Below, piece after piece: positions 1 through 6,805 of a stretch of DNA of 14,516 nucleotides. This DNA is from Thalassiosira profunda (taxonomy: Eukaryota > Bacillariophyta > Thalassiosirophyceae > Thalassiosirales > Thalassiosiraceae), in NCBI GenBank assembly GCA_036939355.1, contig JALLAP010000304.1, positions 1 through 14,516 on the forward strand. The letters run 5' to 3'. Position 1 is the first letter of the stretch. Each line of letters opens with the position of its first letter. The notes under the pieces are model-generated. The model saw only the letters and a list, made by a program, of their open reading frames with translations, had not been told where the DNA came from and searched no databases. The position numbers and the translations under genes are program-made.

Positions 1-18
1 TGCATATGATATGCACAG
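1..18 (+). other. Putative 3' end of an intron (splice acceptor) of the acyltransferase gene
   Basis: The window opens with a TGCA-rich stretch ending in CAG at 16-18, directly before sequence coding for acyltransferase-like protein. This resembles the intron end at 13594 (TGCAATGCAG). If used, the downstream exon would start at 19 in phase 1. It is inferred from sequence likeness and from the missing N-terminus of the enzyme; the donor lies outside the window. Confidence 0.45.
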
Positions 19-1127
19 AGGCGGTAGTGCGCGCAAACCCAATCCTGACGGGAAAGCTGATCGAAGTCAAGAAGAATCCTTGGCCATGGTCCCGCCAGAG
101 CGAGCTGCGGGTGGTACCACACGTTTTCAAGCCAGATGATCACTCGTTCGTAACAATCGTCGATCCGCCGCCGGGCATGGCCAGTCCAGGGACGGACAAA
201 ACGGCAAAGGATCTGTTTGAGCACGTATCGTCCAGTGTGGCCCCGTATCTGTTGGACAAGGCAGATTTCTCGGCCAACCAAGTAGAAAGCGAGAGCCCGT
301 TGTTCGAGGCAAAACTAATGGACTTTGGCGATGGCAACGCGGCGTACTCAGTCAAAATGAGCCACGCCATTGGGGACGGAACGACTTTCTTCCAGATCGT
401 CTCTCAAATCTCCTCCTACATGAACGGTCGGACTCCGGCGAAGATCGATTGGAACAACCCCCTCCGAACGACGCACGAGATTTATCCTGAGACGTTCTCC
501 GAAAGAGACTATAATAGGAGTTACCAAGGACCGTTTGGATGGGGACTTCTGAAGAATATTAGGACGATGTTGAAGAGGAAGAGCAGATACTTGCTGTTGA
601 GCAAAGAGAAAATAGCCAAAAAGAAGAAAGAATTGCAGCGGATGAATCCGGGCGGTGGGCTCGTTGGTGCAAACGATATTATCATGGCTGCCGCATGTGA
701 GATGTGCGGCTCTTCGGATATCTTTGCTTTCGATAGAAGCGTTCGTGGAATCAAAGACGGAGTGCCAAAGAATGCAGCGGGCAATTTCTTCACAGAAATC
801 CCGTTCCCACGAGAAGCCGGCAAAGATCCGTTCGAGATACGCAAGATCCTGACGAGCGATACCGGAAGCTACTATGGCACAGATGAGGTCCCACTGATGC
901 CATTCCTGAACGGTCGAGCTGGGCGAATGACGAGTTCGGCCAGCATCACACACCACACAAACTTTCCGGGATCTGAGCTGCTGTGCCAATTTCCCTCCGC
1001 TTCGTTCATCGACAATCTCCCTTTAGATGTTGCAGTGCTCTTTCGCTTCGACGGATCTCATTGGGGCATAATGCACAACTTCAGGAGAGTGACTCCATCT
1101 CCGATGTTGGACGAGATCATTGCCTGA
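1..1127 (+). CDS. HxxxDG acyltransferase (BAHD/CAT-like superfamily), 3' exon, 5' partial
   Basis: The open frame runs from the left edge to a TGA at 1125-1127. It carries the HAIGDG motif (His120 and Asp124 counting from the ATG at 6), the catalytic HxxxDG signature of CoA-dependent acyltransferases of the chloramphenicol-acetyltransferase/BAHD/condensation-domain superfamily. The His acts as general base in transferring an acyl group to an alcohol or amine. Other family-like segments are NPILTGKL near the start and AGNFFTEIPFP around residue 260. The ATG at 6 is probably not the true start: bases 1-18 look like an intron end (TGCACAG), the protein starts inside the fold, and the front part of such enzymes is missing. 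Substrate and location cannot be told; no transmembrane segment is evident in the visible part. Its stop lies 64 nt from the stop of the convergent VDR gene. The superfamily is firm; the exact family is not. Confidence 0.72.
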   Translation, partial: HMICTEAVVRANPILTGKLIEVKKNPWPWSRQSELRVVPHVFKPDDHSFVTIVDPPPGMASPGTDKTAKDLFEHVSSSVAPYLLDKADFSANQVESESPLFEAKLMDFGDGNAAYSVKMSHAIGDGTTFFQIVSQISSYMNGRTPAKIDWNNPLRTTHEIYPETFSERDYNRSYQGPFGWGLLKNIRTMLKRKSRYLLLSKEKIAKKKKELQRMNPGGGLVGANDIIMAAACEMCGSSDIFAFDRSVRGIKDGVPKNAAGNFFTEIPFPREAGKDPFEIRKILTSDTGSYYGTDEVPLMPFLNGRAGRMTSSASITHHTNFPGSELLCQFPSASFIDNLPLDVAVLFRFDGSHWGIMHNFRRVTPSPMLDEIIA

Positions 1128-1191
1128 CGCAGTTCGACGCTGTAAATGCACACTGAATAGCACCGCTTTGACCAAAAGAGTACTGAGCCGC

Positions 1192-2799
1192 CTATCCTAT
1201 CACAGCTGCGGTTTTCCTGTAGAAATCCAACGGAGGTGGTCCGGCCGCCAATGCGCCTGGCGTTGTCTGGCCATTATTCACGCAGAAAAGCTCAAACGGC
1301 TCGATTTCTGCCGATCGGAATACACTCCAGATCGTCTCCAGCTCTTCCGCCGGCGGCAGTTGACCGTCCGGTGTGCACAAGAGCCCACCGAGGTATCTCT
1401 GGCCGACGGCGCCTGCAGCTCCAGCGTAGTGAAAGACCACCCAGCTCAGATCATCCGCAGCTCCAACGATGGTCCAAAACTCGTCCGACGTGACGCCATT
1501 ATCCAAGACGCTGAAACGGAAGGTCGCAGGCACCTGGCCATTTCTCACTCGATAGTGACGCTTGCACCAAACATTCCGTCCGTCAATCGTCTCCACTCGA
1601 AAGACAGGGTCGTACCACAGATCTTTGCCCTTGGCGCTGGGATAGAACAGCTGATTCTGCGACGGAAACTGATCGTAGGCCACATTTGCGCCGCACGCCA
1701 CCTTCCACGACACGTCGAGCTCCTGGCATCCGTCCAGCGCCGCGTTTGTTCCCTCCAGGTGCCCGATCATGATCCCCCGTGCCACCTCCGTCGTCACCTC
1801 CGCCCCACTCCACGTCTTCATCGGCTCCACCTTCGGCACCTGCGGTATCGTCGCCGAGCACTCGAAGATGTTGTTCTTCTGCAGGATGCACAGCGAGAAA
1901 TCCCGGAGCAACTCAGACTCGTATGACACCACGGTGCGGTAGCTCGCCACCTGGTCGCGGGTGTCGATCTCGTCGAGCGCGGTGATGCAGGCTTTGCAGT
2001 TCTCGTCGCCCAAACACTTGGCGATGCACGGCCCGCACTTTGTGATCATCGCATAAATCTCCTTTCCATTCTGGAGTATGCCCTTTTCCCACGTGACATC
2101 TATTGATCCACTTACCCACGGCACCTCGTGGCCGGAGAAGCGGTTGAAGAAGAGCATCACGGCCAATGTAAACTCGTCTGTTGTGTGTTTCTCAAACAAG
2201 TCTGCCATTTGTGTGGCCAGGCGCTTTCCAGATGCAACATCCGTCCAGGGGGCAATTGTTGCAAAGATCGAAGGGTTGGCCTCGTCGTACGGGCCGACGA
2301 TGGGGGCATAGTCATTCGTCCCGCAATCCACCGCAAATTGACACGTCTTTGAGAAACCACTCTCCTGCTGCCGCGTGCGCCGCCGGCGAAAGAGCCGCGA
2401 GACGGTTTGGGTGTCCCCCGGAGACGTCAGCCCCAGTGCAAAGAGCGCATCCGATGCGAGCGCCGCGTCGCCCTCGTCCTCCTCGTTGATGTCAGCGGTA
2501 GCCATCACTTTGGCCGCCACAGTTCCATCGGAGAAGTGCCCTATCTTTCGGGCGAGCTGCTCCGCCGCCTCGAGGTAGGTGGGCGGATCGACGGGCGACC
2601 TGGAGCCGAATTTGCTCGGTGCATCAGAGGCGGGGACGAGGAGGGCGACGGTGCCGATGACGTCGTCGCCATCCACCGAGGATTGCAGAGAAGCCGTCAG
2701 CGCCGGGGATGCACCGAGCGAGGGCGCGAATGCTTCCGCGCGACGCCCGCCCGATGCGGCGAGCGCGATGACGGCCGCCAACACCACCAGCACCGGCAT
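1192..2799 (-). CDS. Violaxanthin de-epoxidase-related protein (VDR), plastid-targeted
   Basis: This is a 535-residue protein without an intron. Residues 1-23 form a hydrophobic signal peptide ending AEA, followed by FAPS; the Phe after the cleavage site is the hallmark of plastid import in secondary red-lineage algae. A variable linker follows to about residue 150. Residues 255-314 hold a Cys cluster (C255, C258, C262, C268, C271, then C304 and C314), like the Cys-rich domain of violaxanthin de-epoxidase. Residues 363-510 form the lipocalin-like domain (SWKVACGANVAYDQF, LWYDPVF, KRHYRVRN, FHYAGAAGAVGQRY). The pattern fits the VDR subfamily better than true VDE: the VDE motif FDAFDCQ is YDQFPSQ here, so its second Asp and its Cys are absent, and there is no Glu-rich tail. 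True VDE converts violaxanthin to zeaxanthin in the thylakoid lumen; the VDR reaction is not settled, so xanthophyll activity is inference. The ATG at 2799 lies 13 nt after a TTGCAA element and gives the complete targeting signal. Confidence 0.85.
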   Translation of the reverse strand: MPVLVVLAAVIALAASGGRRAEAFAPSLGASPALTASLQSSVDGDDVIGTVALLVPASDAPSKFGSRSPVDPPTYLEAAEQLARKIGHFSDGTVAAKVMATADINEEDEGDAALASDALFALGLTSPGDTQTVSRLFRRRRTRQQESGFSKTCQFAVDCGTNDYAPIVGPYDEANPSIFATIAPWTDVASGKRLATQMADLFEKHTTDEFTLAVMLFFNRFSGHEVPWVSGSIDVTWEKGILQNGKEIYAMITKCGPCIAKCLGDENCKACITALDEIDTRDQVASYRTVVSYESELLRDFSLCILQKNNIFECSATIPQVPKVEPMKTWSGAEVTTEVARGIMIGHLEGTNAALDGCQELDVSWKVACGANVAYDQFPSQNQLFYPSAKGKDLWYDPVFRVETIDGRNVWCKRHYRVRNGQVPATFRFSVLDNGVTSDEFWTIVGAADDLSWVVFHYAGAAGAVGQRYLGGLLCTPDGQLPPAEELETIWSVFRSAEIEPFELFCVNNGQTTPGALAAGPPPLDFYRKTAAVIG

Positions 2800-3051
2800 C
2801 CTGGGCGGTTTGTTGCAAAGTTGCGAGGGTCTCCGCGGCCAGGGGGCGCGGGTTTCTATTGTCGCTGTGAGCTGGGAGCTGGGAGAGTGGAGGAGGAAGG
2901 GGACGCAGGAGTAACCCTAACCCTAACCTTAACCCTAACCCTAACCCTAACCCTAATCTAACCCAATCCACAACCACAACCCTCCACTAATGTGCCTCCA
3001 CACCGTGCGCGCAAACCCCCAACTCGCCACGCCCACACACTTGTTGCAACC
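2800..3051. promoter_or_regulatory. Shared divergent intergenic region between VDR and EMC7
   Basis: These 252 bp separate two start codons facing away from each other, so the stretch must hold both promoters. It contains TTGCAA next to each start (2813-2818 and 3044-3049) and a tract of telomere-type repeats in the middle. No TATA-like box stands out. Confidence 0.6.
2912..2965. repeat. Interstitial telomere-type repeat, (TAACCC)n
   Basis: About nine TAACCC units (TTAGGG on the other strand) lie in tandem. The third reads TAACCT and the eighth is shortened to TAATC. The TTAGGG class matches telomeres known from many stramenopiles and differs from the TTTAGGG of plants. The tract is flanked by ordinary unique genes on both sides, so this is not a chromosome end. 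Confidence 0.9.
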
Positions 3052-3883
3052 ATGCGAAAGCTTCTCCACCTCGCGGCGCTACTGCTGGCCGTCCTCGGCC
3101 TGGCGGTCCACCCCGGCGCCCTCCTCGCCGCCGCAGAGGGCTCCACCGCCCAACCATCCACGACGACAATCCGCGGCCGCCTCCGCCTCCCCGACCCCGC
3201 CGCGTCCCTCAACTCCACCCGCCTAGCATTGAACGACGGATCCACCCACACCACCTACACCCAACCCGACGGGAGCTTCGTCTTTTACAGAGTGCCCCCG
3301 GGGGTGCACCTGCTGGACGTGCAAAGTCGGGAGCATCACTTCTCGCAGGTGAAAATCCAGCTGCTGGCCGAGGCGATGGACAGCCCCAAGTGCATCGAGT
3401 ACGCGTTCCCGGGTGCCGCGAAGCAGGCGATCCCGCACCCCCTGGAGTTGACGGCGCACGCGTCGTACGAGTACTACGAGCCGCGGCAGGGGTTCAGCTT
3501 GTTTTCGATGTTGAAAAATCCAATGGTGCTTATGATGCTGGTCAGCGTGGGCGGGATGGTGCTGATGCCCAAAATGATGGAGGGGCTGGATCCCGAGCAA
3601 CGGGAGCAGATGCAGAAGCAGATGGCGATGCAGCAGGATCCGTCCAAGGTGAGTGGAGTGGTGGCAGGTTGTATTGATGGGGTCTGTTTGCGTTTTGCTG
3701 TCGATTTGTGCATGTGATGTGATGTGTCTCACTGACCATTTGCAACACGGGGGATGGCAGATGTTGACGCAAATGTTCCAGGATATGACGGGGGGCGGAG
3801 AAGAGGAGAGCGCACCGCAGATTGAGAAGAAACAATCGAGCAAGGCTGGGGGGAAGACAGCGAGGAGGGGCAAGAGGGATTAG
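3052..3883 (+). CDS. EMC7: ER membrane protein complex subunit 7 (EMC7)
   Basis: Two exons (3052-3648 and 3761-3883) encode 239 residues, close to the usual EMC7 length of about 240. Residues 1-28 are a signal peptide. About 38-140 form the lumenal beta-sandwich (carbohydrate-binding-like fold), with PDGSFVFYRVPPGVHLLDV at 72-90. Residues 156-174 (NPMVLMMLVSVGGMVLMPKM) are the transmembrane helix and match the strongly conserved EMC7 core. The cytosolic tail DPEQREQMQKQ...MLTQMFQDMTGG crosses the splice junction in frame, which proves the intron. EMC7 is part of the complex that inserts tail-anchored and multi-pass proteins into the ER membrane. The tail ends in a Lys/Arg-rich stretch. The ATG at 3052 was chosen because it gives the signal peptide and lies 2 nt after TTGCAA. 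Confidence 0.93.
3649..3760 (+). other. Spliceosomal intron in EMC7 (112 nt, phase 0)
   Basis: The donor is GTGAGT and the acceptor ends GGCAG. Joining the exons after Lys199 restores the conserved EMC7 tail (PSK then MLTQMF). A branch-point candidate CTGAC lies at 3732-3736, 25 nt before the acceptor. TTGCAA occurs at 3740-3745, between branch point and acceptor. Confidence 0.92.
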
Positions 3884-4071
3884 CTGGTTTGCAATGGAAG
3901 GAGGGGAGTAAGAGAACGGGGGAACTCTAGCAAGTGCAAGCATGACTGTTATGGACTATGCAATAACTGGAACTGAAAGAAGTTGTTTCGTGGATGACGT
4001 GGACTTCCTTGAATGCATCAAAAACAGGCGCGACCAGTCTAAACCACGTACGGCAGTGGGTGGCATGTCGA
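3884..4071. other. Convergent intergenic region between EMC7 and the F-box gene
   Basis: These 188 bp must hold both 3' ends. No clear AATAAA signal or gene is visible. A TTGCAA lies at 3889-3894, just after the EMC7 stop. Confidence 0.5.
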
Positions 4072-5328
4072 TCAGATGCGAAGATCTTGGCCGAAACATT
4101 GCAAACAGCGTCGATTGGCCGCGTCGATAATACCAAAAGGATCGCCTTTGGTTGGGTTGCCCGCGACGTGGAAGAGGCAGCCGGCGAGACAAAAGTGCCG
4201 CAGTGCAAAACTCTGCTCCTCTCCGCTGTCGCTTGCATTCGCGATCGTCTCCAGCATGCCCGCGACATCTGCCTTCGCAACTCTCTTCGTCCCCGTCAGA
4301 GAGAGGATCTCCAGGCGACGGCAGCCTTCCACAAGGGCAGCGACGCCAGCTCCACTCAACTGGTCGTTTTCCTCTTTGTACGTGTACTCCGGAACTTTAT
4401 AGAAGAAGTACTTCAGGCCAGAGCACGACGCTGCCACTGCCCGGAGCACATCATCGGAGAGGTACCTGACATATCCTTTGATGCGCAGGTCCAAGAGCTG
4501 GTCCCCGAACGCCCGGACCAACGTCGCAATGCCTTCATTTGTGGAGTTCCACATGTCGAAGCGGAGAGTCGTCAGCCTGGCGAAGTTTTCTGCAATCACA
4601 ACGAGACTGGCATCGTTCAAGTGTCCCGTGTGTCCCGTGATGCAGGGGGAATAGCCCACGTCAAGAGCCTCCAAGCGAGGGCATGCCTTTGCAATTTGCT
4701 TGAAGCTCTTTGCGCCCGGCCTTAGGTTCTCTGGGAGAACAAGGACTTTGAGGTTTGCAAACTGCGGACGATTCAGTAGCTGGAGGAACGACGTCATGTT
4801 CATCTTCTTGCGCCAATTGTTGAGCCCGGATTGTCGGTCGACCCGCTCCCACAGGGAGGGCATCCGGCAAGCAGAAAGCCAAACCTTGCTCACGAGCGAC
4901 GACCTCACGATCTCTGGCCCTCTGAGAAACTTGAGAACGTTCGCGAAGCATTCCTCCGGCATGTTGATGACGGTCTTTCCATCTCCGTCATTGAAGCGGA
5001 AGGCAAGCGGCAGGCGAGTGCCTTCAGACTCGCTCTTGCTCGCCAATGCCCTAGACCTCGCTTCCAACTCCGCGGCGACGAGAGGGAACGCGCTCAGGAG
5101 CTTCTTGCCGTGAGCGCTCTGCTTCGTGGCGCCGTCGGGGAGGAGCGAGAGGATGGCGGATGCAACCACTTTGCGACTATTCTTGGAGTTCGACAAATCG
5201 CAAAGGGGGGACGGGAGCGAGACAGCCAATGACGACGCCATCGACGCGTCCGAATCATCGAGGCTGGCCTCCCGCACCCTCTTGCTCTTGCGCTGCTTTG
5301 CCGCTGGCTTCGCCGCAGGCTTGGACAT
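4072..5328 (-). CDS. F-box/leucine-rich-repeat protein
   Basis: This is a 418-residue protein. Residues 1-20 are Lys/Arg/Ala-rich (KQRKSKR), possibly a nuclear signal. Residues 121-165 read as an F-box: INMPEECFANVLKFLRGPEIVRSSLVSKVW followed by LW. From about 175 to the end there are AMN1/SKP2-type leucine-rich repeats (LKVLVLPENL, CPRLEALDVGYSPCI, LTTLRFDMWN, LLDLRIKGYV, CRRLEILSLTGT, LRHFCLAGCLF). Proteins of this layout are substrate receptors of SCF ubiquitin ligases: the F-box binds Skp1 and the repeats bind the target. The target here is unknown. The open frame extends upstream to 5574, but the ATG at 5328 is preferred because the extra residues lack domain character and overlap the promoter and 5' region of the neighbour. 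Three TTGCAG elements lie upstream at 5366-5371, 5388-5393 and 5404-5409. Confidence 0.82.
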   Translation of the reverse strand: MSKPAAKPAAKQRKSKRVREASLDDSDASMASSLAVSLPSPLCDLSNSKNSRKVVASAILSLLPDGATKQSAHGKKLLSAFPLVAAELEARSRALASKSESEGTRLPLAFRFNDGDGKTVINMPEECFANVLKFLRGPEIVRSSLVSKVWLSACRMPSLWERVDRQSGLNNWRKKMNMTSFLQLLNRPQFANLKVLVLPENLRPGAKSFKQIAKACPRLEALDVGYSPCITGHTGHLNDASLVVIAENFARLTTLRFDMWNSTNEGIATLVRAFGDQLLDLRIKGYVRYLSDDVLRAVAASCSGLKYFFYKVPEYTYKEENDQLSGAGVAALVEGCRRLEILSLTGTKRVAKADVAGMLETIANASDSGEEQSFALRHFCLAGCLFHVAGNPTKGDPFGIIDAANRRCLQCFGQDLRI

Positions 5329-5582
5329 CGTGGCGGTGCAGAGCGGGACTGTCGCGGCGGCAGGGCTGCAATCGAGTGGACAGCGCGCTGCAACCTGATC
5401 GTGCTGCAACGAAGTCGCTGCGGTTGCTCGAAAAGTGAAAAGAGGTAAGTATCTACGTGTGTTGTACGTAAGTAAGAAGAAGCCCCGAAGCTTGAAGCTG
5501 GACGGATGGGATGCATTGTAGTCAGCGCTCAGATCAGGCGCGCCTCTCCCCACACTGCCCGAAGCCGGCACCACTGGCTACG
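5329..5582. promoter_or_regulatory. Divergent promoter region of the F-box and O-methyltransferase genes
   Basis: This 254-bp region lies between two outward-facing start codons. It contains three CTGCAA/TTGCAG copies, at 5366-5371, 5388-5393 and 5404-5409, spaced 22 and 16 nt. The remainder towards the methyltransferase looks like a 5'UTR intron. Confidence 0.5.
5445..5521 (+). other. Candidate 5'UTR intron of the O-methyltransferase gene (77 nt)
   Basis: A textbook donor GTAAGT follows AGAG at 5445, and a matching acceptor TGTAG ends at 5521, preceded by ATGCAT. The size equals the 76-nt introns at 7779 and 13519. Removing it would take out an upstream ATG at 5511 and leave the ATG at 5583 as first start. 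There is no coding evidence to prove it. Confidence 0.4.
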
Positions 5583-6749
5583 ATGATCATCAACGCCCTG
5601 GGCCGCCGATGCCTACCCCCAGTCGTCGGCAGGGCGCTGGGGAGGGCGGCGATCCGCCCGGCAGGAGTATCCGCCTCTTTCCACTCGTCTACGTTGCGCC
5701 CTGCGCTGAGTGATGTGTCGAACGGCCGCTTCCTCAACTACAGCATGCTCTATCACGATTCCGTCGCGTTCCTCCTCAGTAATCGGCTGGGCATTCCGCC
5801 CTTCCTTGCCGATGGAGCAAAGACGCCTGCACATGTAGCGCAAGAGTTCAATCTCTCGGTGCGCGGGGCGTCGGCACTCCTCGTGACGTTGTGTAGGATG
5901 AACGTCGTGCATATCTCGGAGGACAGTGACGACTCCGTCGATGACATCGTCTACGAGCTGACGCCGTCGGCAAGAGAGTTTCTCTCCGATCGATCTGCGG
6001 CGGCCTGTTTCAGCCCTTTCGCCGATACGATGGCTTCCAATTTCACCACCCCCGAGGCGCTATTGCAATCCAGCCGCCCCGAGGAGAAGCAGGATCTCAT
6101 GTCGGCGATGCTGGAAGAGGACGACAAGGAGGTCGCGAACAACGCGAGGCACTTTATGGCACACATGAACGCACAGAGCTACTGCTGCGCGAGGGCGCTG
6201 CCGAGGGCACTGGGGTTGGACGAGGTGAAGGAGCCGACGACGCTGTTGGATATCGGCGGGGGATCGGCAATTTACACGATCGAGGCGGCGAGATCGAATC
6301 CAAACGTCAAGGGGATCGTATTTGAGCTGCCTCCCATCAAGCCAATCGCCGAGGAATACATCGCCAAAGCGAAACTATCGGATCGGATCTCGGTGGCTCC
6401 CGGGAACTTCTTCAGTGACGACTTCCCAGGCTCTGTGGATTACATTCTGTTCTCGAACATCTTCCACGATTGGCCGGACGATATCAACGTGAAGCTTATC
6501 CACAAAGCGTACGATTGCCTCGCTCCCGGCGGGAAGATTGTCATCAGCGAGCTTCTGCTGGCAGACGACGTCCAAAGCAGCACGTCGTCTGCGACTAGCA
6601 TGAATGTAATCATGCTCCCGTATACGAAGGGAAGGCAATACCGTCCAAAGGAACTGTTCCGGAGATTGGATCGAGCGGGCTTTGAGAAGCCGCACGTACG
6701 TGATTTGGTAGACGACTACGAGCTAGTGATTGCGACGAAGCCTTCCTGA
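5583..6749 (+). CDS. SAM-dependent O-methyltransferase (COMT/ASMT type), probable mitochondrial leader
   Basis: This is a 388-residue protein. Residues 1-40 are rich in Arg, Ala and Ser with no acidic residue (RALGRAAIRPAGVSASFHSS), as in a mitochondrial presequence. Residues 45-140 are the winged-helix dimerisation domain of family-2 O-methyltransferases. Residues 220-231 (TLLDIGGGSAIY) are the glycine-rich SAM-binding motif. HDWPDD at 295-300 carries the catalytic His that deprotonates the acceptor hydroxyl in plant caffeate/acetylserotonin-type enzymes. LAPGGKIVISELLL at 313-326 and the KGRQYRPKELFRRLDRAGF tail complete the fold. Substrates of the family are small phenols, hydroxyindoles or quinone-like compounds; the substrate here cannot be read from sequence. 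The ATG at 5583 has A at -3; an in-frame ATG at 5511 would add 24 residues that hide the leader and is less likely. Confidence 0.86.
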   Translation: MIINALGRRCLPPVVGRALGRAAIRPAGVSASFHSSTLRPALSDVSNGRFLNYSMLYHDSVAFLLSNRLGIPPFLADGAKTPAHVAQEFNLSVRGASALLVTLCRMNVVHISEDSDDSVDDIVYELTPSAREFLSDRSAAACFSPFADTMASNFTTPEALLQSSRPEEKQDLMSAMLEEDDKEVANNARHFMAHMNAQSYCCARALPRALGLDEVKEPTTLLDIGGGSAIYTIEAARSNPNVKGIVFELPPIKPIAEEYIAKAKLSDRISVAPGNFFSDDFPGSVDYILFSNIFHDWPDDINVKLIHKAYDCLAPGGKIVISELLLADDVQSSTSSATSMNVIMLPYTKGRQYRPKELFRRLDRAGFEKPHVRDLVDDYELVIATKPS

Positions 6750-6805
6750 GGAATTAGCGCGGAAAGTTGCAGAGAGCATGAGATGCATAGCTACGTTACA
6801 CAGTG
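6750..6805. other. Very short convergent intergenic region (56 nt)
   Basis: Only 56 nt separate the stop codons of the methyltransferase and the hydrolase gene, so their 3' UTRs almost certainly overlap. No polyadenylation signal is recognisable. Confidence 0.6.

Noticed and set aside
1120..1926. 268-codon plus-strand frame opposite the VDR gene
   Set aside because: It is antisense to a well-supported gene, rich in Arg, His and Leu as GC-rich antisense frames are, with no domain.
2912..2965. A true chromosome end
   Set aside because: Unique genes lie on both sides and the tract is only about 50 bp with degenerate units.
3994..4725. 243-codon plus-strand frame opposite the F-box gene
   Set aside because: It lies antisense to the leucine-rich repeats, with no recognisable domain.
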